Positions 8,309-16,393 of a stretch of DNA of 64,000 nucleotides are shown piece after piece. The notes under the pieces are model-generated. The model saw only the letters and a list, made by a program, of their open reading frames with translations, was not told the origin of the DNA and did not search any database. How positions within the stretch are numbered: the stretch's first letter is position 1; each line of letters begins with the position of its first letter. A program made the translations under genes and the position numbers. The DNA comes from Actinobacillus sp. (GTDB lineage Bacteria > Pseudomonadota > Gammaproteobacteria > Enterobacterales > Pasteurellaceae). The stretch is from contig JAHHQX010000009.1 of assembly GCA_020026155.1 (NCBI GenBank), positions 1-64,000 of the forward strand, in the 5' to 3' direction.

Positions 8309-8740
8309 TTATTCATCGTAGTATTCGTCAAATTGTTCTTTTGCAAATTCTACTGCATCATAGTTTTGCATAAGATCATTGATTACACGACGCACACTAA
8401 TATATTCTACGATTTCGCCTTTTTCATTTTTAATTGGTTGTACACTCGTATCGACAACATATACCACACCGCCTTTACCACGGTTAGGGATAATTCCTGT
8501 CCATTGTTTACCAGATTGAATGGTATCCCACATTTCTTTATAAACTTCTTTTGGTACAGAAGGATCACGAACAATACTGTGTGGTTGACCAAGAAGTTCT
8601 TCTCGAGAGAAACCTGTCAATTGGCAGAAAAGATCATTCACATAAGTAATCACACCCTGCAAGTCAGTTTTTGAAATAACTAAGGCATTATCGACAGCGG
8701 TTAATATTTGACGATTAATTAAATCCATATCAGTTTGCAT
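8309..8740 (-). CDS. Stand-alone PAS-domain protein, Aer-like
   Basis: A 143-residue cytoplasmic protein consisting of almost nothing but one PAS domain. The region from SKTDLQGVITYVND (residue 23) through GQPHSIVRDPSVP, QWTGIIPNRGKGG and VQPIKNEKGEIVEYISVRR resembles the FAD-binding PAS of the redox sensor Aer (GQPH..VR, W.G...NR.K.G). Flavin binding is therefore likely but inferred. There is no transmembrane, kinase or HTH output domain; the C terminus is acidic (FAKEQFDEYYDE) and could dock a partner. It is the first gene of a probable operon with the diflavin reductase, and its promoter carries an NsrR-type operator. It could be a flavin shuttle, a redox sensor or a reductase partner. Confidence 0.85.
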   Translation of the reverse strand: MQTDMDLINRQILTAVDNALVISKTDLQGVITYVNDLFCQLTGFSREELLGQPHSIVRDPSVPKEVYKEMWDTIQSGKQWTGIIPNRGKGGVVYVVDTSVQPIKNEKGEIVEYISVRRVINDLMQNYDAVEFAKEQFDEYYDE

Positions 8741-8757
8741 AATAAGCTCCTCATTTA

Positions 8758-8780
8758 AAGATGTATTTAAAATGTATGTT
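8758..8780. promoter_or_regulatory. NsrR operator
   Basis: Two 11-base half sites, AAGATGTATTT and AAATGTATGTT, separated by one A, form the 11-1-11 inverted repeat known for NsrR (AAGATGCATTT type). The site covers the predicted start point (about 8776) of the PAS-gene promoter, ideal for repression, and nsrR itself starts 65 bases to the right. Confidence 0.8.
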
Positions 8781-8782
8781 TT

Positions 8783-8812
8783 ATTATAATGCTATTTTTT
8801 CTACGCAAGCAA
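8783..8812 (-). promoter_or_regulatory. Promoter of the PAS-diflavin operon
   Basis: Reading leftward: -35 TTGCTT (8812-8807), an 18-base spacer and a perfect -10 TATAAT (8788-8783). The predicted transcription start near 8776 falls inside the NsrR operator. Confidence 0.7.
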
Positions 8813-8844
8813 TCAATTTTGCTTAAATATGCTAAGATAGGGCT

Positions 8845-9231
8845 ATGAAACTTACTAAACGAACAGATTTTGTACTAAGAACGCTTATTTACCTCGCAAA
8901 ACAGCCAGAAGGTACGCGTACTTTCCTACAAGAAATCGCAGATAATTACGACATTCCAGTCAATCATCTAACTAAGATTGTGCATCAACTTGGTCAATTA
9001 GGTTATATAAATACCTATCGAGGGCGAGGGGGTGGAATGGAAATAGGCAAGCCTCTTGATCAGATTATGGTAAAAGATGTGATTCTACATTTTGAACCTA
9101 ATACTGAGCTTGTAGATTGTAGTACCTGTTTATTGCGTAAGAGATCCTGTAAGCTTGAACATCATCTCCATATCGCATATGAAGCATTCCTTTCTTCACT
9201 AGATGGGGTTTCATTGGCCGATATTATTTAG
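8845..9231 (+). CDS. nsrR: Nitric-oxide-sensing repressor NsrR (Rrf2 family)
   Basis: An iron-sulfur repressor that releases DNA when its cluster reacts with nitric oxide. The 128-residue protein has the Rrf2 winged helix (residues 1-65, with the RGRGGGMEIGKP wing) and three cysteines, C92, C95 and C102, in the position of the NsrR ligands, followed by the family ending AFLSSLDGVSLADII. The fourth NsrR ligand, Asp8, is present (RTDF). The closer C-x2-C spacing differs slightly from E. coli (C91, C96, C102). IscR is less likely: its usual CG..GCL pattern is absent. It is divergent from the PAS-diflavin operon, with an NsrR operator between. The ribosome-binding site is weak, and a TAAGAT -10 just before the ATG suggests a very short leader. 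Confidence 0.88.
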   Translation: MKLTKRTDFVLRTLIYLAKQPEGTRTFLQEIADNYDIPVNHLTKIVHQLGQLGYINTYRGRGGGMEIGKPLDQIMVKDVILHFEPNTELVDCSTCLLRKRSCKLEHHLHIAYEAFLSSLDGVSLADII

Positions 9232-9265
9232 AAAAAATCCCTTATTAGAAATCTAATAAGGGATT
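9232..9265 (-). terminator. Terminator of mnmA, shared with nsrR
   Basis: A perfect long stem AATCCCTTATTAGA/TCTAATAAGGGATT with T6 on the leftward strand. It lies between the convergent stops of nsrR and mnmA. Confidence 0.85.
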
Positions 9266-9283
9266 AATATTCACCTTTAGGGA

Positions 9284-10435
9284 TTATTTAATCGCAGATT
9301 CAATAATCCCACCACCTAAGCAAACTTCACCTAGATAGAATACCGCAGATTGTCCTGGCGTCACGGCAATTTGTGGCTCATCAAAATACACTTCAATGGT
9401 GTTATCATCAATCGGACGAATTTCACATGGAATATCCGCTTGGCGATAACGCGTTTTTACCGTGCAACGTAAATTCTCGCGTAGCGGTCTTTCACTTACC
9501 CATTGTAATTGCTGAGCAACTAAACCACGTGAAAGCAGTGCAGAATTATCCAATCCCTGTGCAACCACAAGTACATTATTGACTAAATCTTTCTCAACTA
9601 CATACCACGCATTTTCACCTTTTCCTTTAATGCCACCAATCCCAAGACCACGACGTTGCCCAAGGGTATGGTACATTAAACCATCATGACGACCGATTAC
9701 TTCACCTTCAGTGGTTTTAATCTCACCTGGTTGCGCTGGTAAGAAACGTGCTAAGAAATCTTTGAATTTACGTTCTCCGATAAAACAGATCCCCGTAGAA
9801 TCTTTTTTCTTTGCAGTTGCCAATCCAAGATCGTCAGCAATCGCACGAACGATTGGCTTCTCAATCTCACCAACTGGGAATAGGCTTTGCCCTACTTGCT
9901 TCTTATTTAAAGCATACAGAAAATAGCTTTGATCTTTATTGTTATCTAACCCGCGAAGTAATAACGCTTCGCCATCTTTTTCGCCCCGACGAACATAATG
10001 TCCAGTAGCAATAAAATCAGCACCAAGATCTTCGGCAGCATATTCTAAAAAAGCTTTAAATTTAATTTCTTTGTTACAGAGAATATCAGGGTTAGGTGTA
10101 CGGCCAGCCTTATATTCTGCAAGGAAATGTTCAAACACATTATCCCAATACTCAGCTGCAAAATTAATTTTGTGTAATTTTATCCCTAATTTATCGCAGA
10201 CTGCTTGCGCATCTGCAAGATCTGCAGCCGCTGTACAGTAATCCGTATCGTCATCTTCTTCCCAGTTTTTCATGAAAAGACCTTCAACTTGATAGCCTTG
10301 TTGTTGAAGAATGAAAGCGGATACGGAAGAGTCAACCCCTCCCGACATGCCACAGATTACCTTAATTTTACTATTTGCCAACAATTCTTCTTCAGAAAGT
10401 GCTGGGAAATGTTTATTATAAGTTAATGATTCCAT
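9284..10435 (-). CDS. mnmA: tRNA-specific 2-thiouridylase MnmA
   Basis: Thiolates U34 of tRNA-Glu, -Gln and -Lys using ATP and sulfur relayed from the Tus proteins. The 383-residue sequence has the PP-loop GMSGGVDSSV near residue 29 and the two catalytic cysteines in NPDILCNKEIKF and STGICFIGERKF, in an otherwise standard full-length protein. It is the last gene before a terminator; the nqr operon ends 21 bases upstream, so readthrough from nqrM is possible. Confidence 0.97.
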   Translation of the reverse strand: MESLTYNKHFPALSEEELLANSKIKVICGMSGGVDSSVSAFILQQQGYQVEGLFMKNWEEDDDTDYCTAAADLADAQAVCDKLGIKLHKINFAAEYWDNVFEHFLAEYKAGRTPNPDILCNKEIKFKAFLEYAAEDLGADFIATGHYVRRGEKDGEALLLRGLDNNKDQSYFLYALNKKQVGQSLFPVGEIEKPIVRAIADDLGLATAKKKDSTGICFIGERKFKDFLARFLPAQPGEIKTTEGEVIGRHDGLMYHTLGQRRGLGIGGIKGKGENAWYVVEKDLVNNVLVVAQGLDNSALLSRGLVAQQLQWVSERPLRENLRCTVKTRYRQADIPCEIRPIDDNTIEVYFDEPQIAVTPGQSAVFYLGEVCLGGGIIESAIK

Positions 10436-10455
10436 TATTATTTTAATTTTTTCCT

Positions 10456-10701
10456 TTACTTAACTTCATAGAACTGATCGCCTTTTTTAAAACGATCAAG
10501 TTCTGTTTCGCTAATTTCACCTAATGCGACTTTTTCTTTTAGATTATCGCAAGGTTCCTCGCAATCGCATGCTTTTTTCATTCCAAGAGCGGTGATACCA
10601 CCACAACTACCTTTTAATACACGACGTTTAAAAATGAATCCAATGGCTAAGCCAACGATAACAAGAATGAAAATACAGAATGTTAGAATAAAGACTTCCA
10701 T
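10456..10701 (-). CDS. nqrM: Na+-NQR maturation protein NqrM
   Basis: A small membrane protein (DUF539 family) needed for assembly of Na+-NQR, probably by delivering iron to the NqrD/NqrE site. One transmembrane helix covers residues about 4-24, followed by KRRVLKGSCGG and a cysteine cluster (C33, C45, C47, C51) that can hold a metal. I chose the ATG at 10701 because GGAGAA lies seven bases upstream; an in-frame ATG at 10716 would begin on the apbE stop without a site. It is the last gene of the nqr-apbE-nqrM operon. Confidence 0.93.
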   Translation of the reverse strand: MEVFILTFCIFILVIVGLAIGFIFKRRVLKGSCGGITALGMKKACDCEEPCDNLKEKVALGEISETELDRFKKGDQFYEVK

Positions 10702-10702
10702 T

Positions 10703-11785
10703 TTATTTTTCTCCATTAATCAAACGGGCAAATGCAGGTGACGCTTGGGTTACAAATTTATCACCTTGTTTAATAATTAAATAAATTGCAATGTTATTTT
10801 TTTCTGCAACTTCCATGGCTCTCTTTTCACCCAACACAAAAAGACCAGTAGAAAGTCCATCCGCAATCATTGTATTTTTAGCAATAACGGTAATTGACGC
10901 TAAATGATGTTGAACTGGATAGCCTGTCGTTGGATCAATTTCATGCGTAAAACGTTTACCATTTTGTTCGAAGTAATTACGGTAGTCGCCTGATGTAGCC
11001 ATACCTTTATCATATAATCCAACAACACGTTGCACAGCACGCTGGCCATTATACATCGGATCTTCAATACCAATTTCCCAAGGAATACCTCGTTCATTAT
11101 TTCCTTCGGCATGGATCTCGCCCCCGATCTCTACCATATAATTTTTCACGCCAAGGGAAGCGAGATATTCTGCTACTTTATCTACCCCAAATCCTTTAGC
11201 AATGGAAGAGAGATCGACATAAAGTTGCGGAACCGATTTTTCGAGATAATATTGATCACCTTTTTTGAAAACTTTTAACTTATCAATACCAACCGTCTTT
11301 AAGGTTTGGGCAATTTTTTCTGCACTTGGTTCAGTATCAGAACGCTTCGTTGGTCCAAAACTCCAAATATTGACTAAAGGTCCAACAGTGATATCCAATG
11401 CGCCATCAGTAACTTTATTTAGGTGCATTGCAGTTTCGACAACTGTTGCAAAATCTTTCGAAATTGGAAACGGAGTGTTTATTTCTCTAAATTGATTAAA
11501 GCGACTAATCTCAGAAGAAGGAATAAAAGTAGACATTTGCTGATTCACTTCTTTTAGGACTTCATCAATATTTTTTTGCACCTGTTGTGAATTCATTGCA
11601 AGCTTATCATCAATATACTTAATGTGATAAGTCGTTCCCATAGTACGTCCAGATAAACTCACCTCATCTTTCTGTCCTAATCGACTAAATAAAGAGTGAG
11701 CAAAAATAAATGCAAATCCAAAAACAAGTATGCCAAGGATTGCTACTTTTATAGTTCTTGCATGATGTGGTTTAATCAAACTCAT
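10703..11785 (-). CDS. apbE: FAD:protein FMN transferase ApbE
   Basis: Attaches FMN covalently to threonines of NqrB and NqrC. The 360-residue protein has an N-terminal membrane anchor (residues 14-34) without a lipobox cysteine, then the ApbE domain: GRTMGTTYHIKY near 46, YVDLSSIAKGFGVD near 190, and IADGLSTGLFVLG near 306 with the metal-site D. It acts on the periplasmic side, where its targets are exposed. It follows nqrF after a 110-base gap that contains a hairpin. Confidence 0.95.
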   Translation of the reverse strand: MSLIKPHHARTIKVAILGILVFGFAFIFAHSLFSRLGQKDEVSLSGRTMGTTYHIKYIDDKLAMNSQQVQKNIDEVLKEVNQQMSTFIPSSEISRFNQFREINTPFPISKDFATVVETAMHLNKVTDGALDITVGPLVNIWSFGPTKRSDTEPSAEKIAQTLKTVGIDKLKVFKKGDQYYLEKSVPQLYVDLSSIAKGFGVDKVAEYLASLGVKNYMVEIGGEIHAEGNNERGIPWEIGIEDPMYNGQRAVQRVVGLYDKGMATSGDYRNYFEQNGKRFTHEIDPTTGYPVQHHLASITVIAKNTMIADGLSTGLFVLGEKRAMEVAEKNNIAIYLIIKQGDKFVTQASPAFARLINGEK

Positions 11786-11849
11786 AAAATAAAACGCCTC
11801 AATTTTCGATAAATTTTATTATATTTATCTAAGATTTAATAACGGTGAA

Positions 11850-11874
11850 GGCGGTCAGAACTAGCCTGACCGCC
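11850..11874. other. GC-rich hairpin between nqrF and apbE
   Basis: A nine-base inverted repeat GGCGGTCAG/CTGACCGCC with loop AACTAGC. No T run follows on the operon strand, so it may be a processing or partial-termination site lowering apbE and nqrM relative to the pump. GCGGTCA also resembles part of Pasteurellaceae uptake sequences, but the AAGT half is missing. Confidence 0.55.
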
Positions 11875-11895
11875 TGTTTATATCAACGCAGATTA

Positions 11896-13125
11896 TTAAG
11901 CGCCGAAATTATCTAATAAGATATTTTCATCTTCTACGCCGAGATCTTTCAGCATTTTAATAACAGATTGTGTCATGATTGGAGGTCCGCACATGTAGAA
12001 TTCACAATCTTCTGGCGCTTCGTGATTTTTCAAGTAATTTTCATAAACTACGTTATGGATGAAGCCTGTATAACCATCCCAGTTATCACCTGGTTGAGGA
12101 TCAGACAATGCTACATGCCATTCAAAATTAGGATTTTCTTCTTGTAATTTATTGAAATCATCTTCATAGAAAATCTCACGTTTAGAACGCGCACCATACC
12201 AGAAGCTAATTTTACGTTTAGAGTGTAAACGTTTTAATTGGTCAAAGATATGTGAACGCATTGGCGCCATACCTGCACCACCACCGATGAATACCATTTC
12301 TGCATCGGTATCTTTTGCAAAGAATTCACCGAATGGACCAGAAATTACTACGTCATCACCTTCTTTCAATGACCAAATGTATGATGACATTTGACCTGGT
12401 GGAACATCAGGATTATTTGGTGGCGGAGTTGCAATACGCACGTTAAGCATGATGATACCTTTTTCATCTGGATAAGATGCCATAGAGTATGCACGCATAA
12501 TTGGCTCATCAACTTTAGATACGTAACGCCATAAATCTAATTTATCCCAATCTTCACGATATTCTGGTGCGATATCAAAATCTTTATAATAAACAGTGTG
12601 TGGTTCTGCTTCAATTTGGATATACCCACCCGCACGGAATGGTACTTCTTCACCAGCAGGAATTGCCAATTTAAGTTCTTTGATAAATGTTGCTTTGTTA
12701 TCGTTAGAAATAACTTTGCAATGCCATTTTTTAACACCAAAGACTTCTTCTGGCACTTCAATTTTAAGATCGTTTTTCACGCTAACTTGGCAAGAAAGAC
12801 GATATCCTTCTCGTGCTGCTGCTTTTGAAATTTTTGTAAGTTCTGTTGGTAAAATGTTACCACCACCCTCTTCAACGCGCACAACACATTGACCACAAGT
12901 CCCTTGACCACCACATGCGGATGGAACAAAGATTCCTTTTCCTGCAAGAGCACCAAGTAATTTGCCCCCTGCTGGCACTTGAATAGTTTTTTCAGGATCG
13001 TGATTGATTTCAATCGTCACATCACCGGTACTTACTAATTTTGATTTTGCGAACAAAATCATAATCGCAAGCACTAGGATGATGATCGTGAACATCGCGA
13101 TACCTAAAATGATTGACATCTCCAT
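11896..13125 (-). CDS. nqrF: Na+-NQR subunit F (NADH dehydrogenase component)
   Basis: Oxidises NADH with FAD and passes electrons through a 2Fe-2S cluster into the pump. The 409 residues comprise an N-terminal helix (5-26), a ferredoxin domain with the ligand cluster SACGGQGTCGQC near 70-81, and an FAD/NADH reductase domain with RAYSMAS near 213, FIGGGAGMAPMRSH near 276 and YMCGPP near 382. It is nearly collinear with Vibrio NqrF. AAGGAGTG precedes the ATG, and the nqrE stop is 18 bases upstream. Confidence 0.97.
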   Translation of the reverse strand: MEMSIILGIAMFTIIILVLAIMILFAKSKLVSTGDVTIEINHDPEKTIQVPAGGKLLGALAGKGIFVPSACGGQGTCGQCVVRVEEGGGNILPTELTKISKAAAREGYRLSCQVSVKNDLKIEVPEEVFGVKKWHCKVISNDNKATFIKELKLAIPAGEEVPFRAGGYIQIEAEPHTVYYKDFDIAPEYREDWDKLDLWRYVSKVDEPIMRAYSMASYPDEKGIIMLNVRIATPPPNNPDVPPGQMSSYIWSLKEGDDVVISGPFGEFFAKDTDAEMVFIGGGAGMAPMRSHIFDQLKRLHSKRKISFWYGARSKREIFYEDDFNKLQEENPNFEWHVALSDPQPGDNWDGYTGFIHNVVYENYLKNHEAPEDCEFYMCGPPIMTQSVIKMLKDLGVEDENILLDNFGA

Positions 13126-13143
13126 TTAGTATCACTCCTTAAA

Positions 13144-13740
13144 TTATAATTTGATGCCTGAGAAAGACATAAATCCGATTGCCATCAAACCTGCAGAAAT
13201 GAAGGTGATACCAAGTCCGCGTAATCCAGCCGGAACATCGGAATATTTCATTTTTTCAGTAATCCCTGCAAGCGCTACGATTGCTAACATCCAACCCAAG
13301 CCTGCACCAAAACCGTATACAATTGATTCTGAGAAATTGTAGTCGCGTTGTACCATGAATGATACCCCACCGAAAATTGCACAGTTTACTGTAATTAACG
13401 GTAAGAAAATACCAAGTGCATCATAAAGTGCTGGGAAGTATTTATCTAAAATCATTTCTAGAATTTGTACTAACGCAGCGATTACACCGATAAAAGTGAT
13501 GAAGTTTAAGAATGTTAAATCAATTCCTTTAACTAACGCACCGCTTTTTAAGATATAGGTATAAACCAATTGGTTTGCAGGTACAGAAATACCTAAAACG
13601 ATGGTTACCGCGATCCCTAAACCAATCGCAGTTGAGATTTTTTTGGAAACAGCCAAGAAGGTACACATTCCCAAAAAGAACGAAAGTGCCATGTTTTCGA
13701 TGAAAACAGATTTCACGAAAAGGCTAAGATAATGTTCCAT
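13144..13740 (-). CDS. nqrE: Na+-NQR subunit E
   Basis: A six-helix membrane subunit of 198 residues, homologous to NqrD and inverted relative to it. Each contributes two cysteines to an intramembrane iron centre; here they lie in GMCTFLA (near residue 26) and VNCAIFGG (near 120). Length is typical. The start is four bases after the nqrD stop, so translation is coupled. Confidence 0.97.
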   Translation of the reverse strand: MEHYLSLFVKSVFIENMALSFFLGMCTFLAVSKKISTAIGLGIAVTIVLGISVPANQLVYTYILKSGALVKGIDLTFLNFITFIGVIAALVQILEMILDKYFPALYDALGIFLPLITVNCAIFGGVSFMVQRDYNFSESIVYGFGAGLGWMLAIVALAGITEKMKYSDVPAGLRGLGITFISAGLMAIGFMSFSGIKL

Positions 13741-13743
13741 AAA

Positions 13744-14367
13744 TTATTTCTCCACCTGTTCTGGTTTTAAGGTACGAAGACCCCAAATAATAAAACCAAT
13801 AATAAAGAATGCACTTGGCGCAAGTAGGAATAAACCATTGGTTTGATACCAACCACCATTTTGAATAGTTTGGAACACAGTCATGCCGAAGAATTTACCT
13901 GAACCTAGAAGTTCACGAATAAATGCAACAGCTAAAAGCATAGCACCGTATCCTAGACCATTACCAATACCATCTACAAAACTTTCTACTGGACCTGATT
14001 TCATTGCGAATGCTTCCGCACGACCCATTACGATACAGTTAGTAATGATCAAGCCAACGAATACAGAAAGCTGTTTTGATAAACCGTACGCATACGCACG
14101 TAATAATTGGTCAACCAAAATTACCAATGATGCAATAACTGTCATTTGAACAATAATACGAATACTGTTCGGAATGTAGTTACGCAAACAAGAGATAAAG
14201 AAACTTGAGAAAGCAGTAACTAAACTTACCGCAATCGCCATAACAAAAGCAGTCTCTAATTTTGTAGTAACCGCCAATGCAGAACAGATACCAAGAATCT
14301 GCAATGCAATTGGGTTATTATCAATAATTGGAGAAAATAATAATTTTTTGAGTGAGGTCTTAGCCAT
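13744..14367 (-). CDS. nqrD: Na+-NQR subunit D
   Basis: A 207-residue polytopic subunit that pairs with NqrE around the iron centre; cysteines lie in LGICSALAV (near residue 28) and TNCIVMGRAEAFA (near 112). The ATG overlaps the last base of the nqrC stop, showing tight coupling. Order and length are those of other nqr operons. Confidence 0.97.
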   Translation of the reverse strand: MAKTSLKKLLFSPIIDNNPIALQILGICSALAVTTKLETAFVMAIAVSLVTAFSSFFISCLRNYIPNSIRIIVQMTVIASLVILVDQLLRAYAYGLSKQLSVFVGLIITNCIVMGRAEAFAMKSGPVESFVDGIGNGLGYGAMLLAVAFIRELLGSGKFFGMTVFQTIQNGGWYQTNGLFLLAPSAFFIIGFIIWGLRTLKPEQVEK

Positions 14368-15158
14368 TATTTAAGTTCCCCTTTTCTAAAATGATTTAAG
14401 AAAGGACCGAAACCATTAGGACCGAACCAGTAACTGAATGTACCTTGAACACCATTTGATGTTAAAGTTGCACCTGTTAAGCTGTCGATACCGTGTTCAC
14501 GTCCATAAACAGGGTTATTTGCAGCACCTTTACCTACAACAATTGCAGATTGACCTTGTGCATTAAATAATTGTTTTCCAACAAACTGTGCTTGCCATTT
14601 AGGGTTTTCAATTTCCCCACCAAGTCCAGGAGTTTCCCCTTCATCGTAATAAGTAATACCTTTTAAAGTATCACCATTTGGTGCAACAGATACAAAACCA
14701 TACATTACAGACCAAAGTCCATTACCGTAGATTGGAAGTACCATTTGTTGAAGTTGACCGTCTTCACCTTTAACAAGATAAATTTGCGCTAATTTAGCAC
14801 GAACACGAATACCAGCTTTATCTAAATCTGCTGGGATCGGTTGGCTAGTTTTTGGATTCTTAGCAGCTGTAATTGCATCAAAGCCAGCTGGGCATTGTGC
14901 ATAAGTACCGGCATCTAAGTCAACGCAACGTGTTTCAATTTTCTTAGCAAAAATTTCACGTACTTGTTCACCTGTAGCATCTGCAGGTAACAAATGAGCC
15001 ACACGCAGGATACTTTTTTGTTTATCTAATTGTTTTTGTTCTTCTTGTTTCGGTTTTAACAAAGTTGCTGAACCCGCAACGATTACAGAACAGATTAAAC
15101 TTAATAGGATAACAACTGTAATTGTTCCGCCGAAACTATCTTTATTAAACTTAGCCAT
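14367..15158 (-). CDS. nqrC: Na+-NQR subunit C (covalent FMN)
   Basis: A 263-residue subunit with one N-terminal helix (about residues 13-33) and a periplasmic FMN domain. The flavinylation motif is SLTGATLTS near residue 228, whose Thr carries FMN added by ApbE. The frame is open further upstream, but the ATG at 15158 gives the family N terminus MAKFNKDSF and has a GGAGAG site; it overlaps the end of nqrB by eight bases. Confidence 0.96.
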   Translation of the reverse strand: MAKFNKDSFGGTITVVILLSLICSVIVAGSATLLKPKQEEQKQLDKQKSILRVAHLLPADATGEQVREIFAKKIETRCVDLDAGTYAQCPAGFDAITAAKNPKTSQPIPADLDKAGIRVRAKLAQIYLVKGEDGQLQQMVLPIYGNGLWSVMYGFVSVAPNGDTLKGITYYDEGETPGLGGEIENPKWQAQFVGKQLFNAQGQSAIVVGKGAANNPVYGREHGIDSLTGATLTSNGVQGTFSYWFGPNGFGPFLNHFRKGELK

Positions 15159-16389
15159 TGCGAACTCTCCGACGTTTAATATTTGCTTGAACCACCGCAT
15201 AGTCAAATAACGGTGCAAATAAGTTAGCAAATAAAATCGCTAACATCATACCTTCTGGATATGCTGGGTTAACTACACGAATTAGTACACACATAACGCC
15301 AATCAGTGCACCATACCACCATTTACCTTTATTGGTGAATGAAGCGGATACAGGATCTGTCGCCATAAAAATAGTACCTAGTGCGAAACCACCTAACACT
15401 AAGTGCCAGTACCAAGGCATTGCAAACATTGGATTTGTTGTAGAACCAATCCAGTTAAACATACTTGAAGTTGCGATCATACCGATAAGAACACCGGCAA
15501 TAATACGCCATGATGCAATACGAGCGAAAACGATAATACAACCCCCAATAATAAGAGCCAGAGTTGAAGTTTCACCGATTGAACCAGGAATACTACCTAA
15601 GAAAGCATCCATCCAGTGAATAGGTTGACCAGTTGAAACGTGTTTAAGCGCTGCTTGACCACCTTGTGCCCATTGAGAAAGCGCAGTCGCACCAGAATAA
15701 CCATCTGCTGCAGTCCAAACTAAGTCACCAGAAATTTGACCTGGATATGCAAAGAATAAGAACGCACGACCCGCTAATGCTGGGTTGATAAAGTTACGCC
15801 CTACCCCACCGAATACTTCTTTCGCAACAACAACACCAAAGGTTGCCGCTAATGCTGCTTGCCAAAGTGGTAATGTTGGAGGCACGATTAATGCAAGTAA
15901 GATTGAGGTTACAAAGAAACCTTCATTTACTTCGTGTTTACGTACCATTGCGAATAATACTTCCCAGAATCCACCAACAAGGAAAATTGTGATGTAAATA
16001 GGAAGGAAGAAAATTGCACCGAGTGCCATTTTTGCGCCGACACCAGCATCAGGAGATAAAATACCTAATGCGTTCGCTAATGCAAAATGCCAATCGTTAG
16101 CAACGTTTAATGCGATATTGTGTGCAAAATCGCCCACATGTAATGCAGAAAATGATTGGAGACCAACATTATACATCCCGTAGAACATTGCTGGGAATAA
16201 TGCAAGCCATACCAATACCATCATACGTTTGGAATCAATTGCGTCACGTACATGTGATGCACCTTTTGTTACCGTGCCTGGTGTATATAAGAAGGTTGCA
16301 GTTGCTTCATACAACGCATACCATTTTTCAAACTTACCACCCGGTAAAAAAGCTGGTTCCATTTTTTCTAAAAGATGTTTTAGACCCAT
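15151..16389 (-). CDS. nqrB: Na+-NQR subunit B (covalent FMN, Na+ channel subunit)
   Basis: The main membrane subunit of the pump, 412 residues with about ten helices, carrying FMN on the Thr of the YSGATALSQ motif near residue 230 and riboflavin in the membrane part. It starts MGLKHLLEKMEPAFLPGG, as in other Pasteurellaceae and Vibrio. I chose the ATG at 16389, five bases after the nqrA stop, with AAGGATGG upstream; in-frame ATGs at 16410 and 16401 lie within the nqrA end and lack usable sites. Confidence 0.96.
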   Translation of the reverse strand: MGLKHLLEKMEPAFLPGGKFEKWYALYEATATFLYTPGTVTKGASHVRDAIDSKRMMVLVWLALFPAMFYGMYNVGLQSFSALHVGDFAHNIALNVANDWHFALANALGILSPDAGVGAKMALGAIFFLPIYITIFLVGGFWEVLFAMVRKHEVNEGFFVTSILLALIVPPTLPLWQAALAATFGVVVAKEVFGGVGRNFINPALAGRAFLFFAYPGQISGDLVWTAADGYSGATALSQWAQGGQAALKHVSTGQPIHWMDAFLGSIPGSIGETSTLALIIGGCIIVFARIASWRIIAGVLIGMIATSSMFNWIGSTTNPMFAMPWYWHLVLGGFALGTIFMATDPVSASFTNKGKWWYGALIGVMCVLIRVVNPAYPEGMMLAILFANLFAPLFDYAVVQANIKRRRVRNG

Positions 16390-16393
16390 GTTT

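Noticed and set aside
8249..8674. 141-codon + strand open frame
   Set aside because: Antisense to the PAS gene; Phe/Tyr/Ile-rich composition typical of a shadow frame.
12596..12892. Two + strand open frames of 98 and 76 codons
   Set aside because: Both are antisense to nqrF, whose family match is unambiguous.
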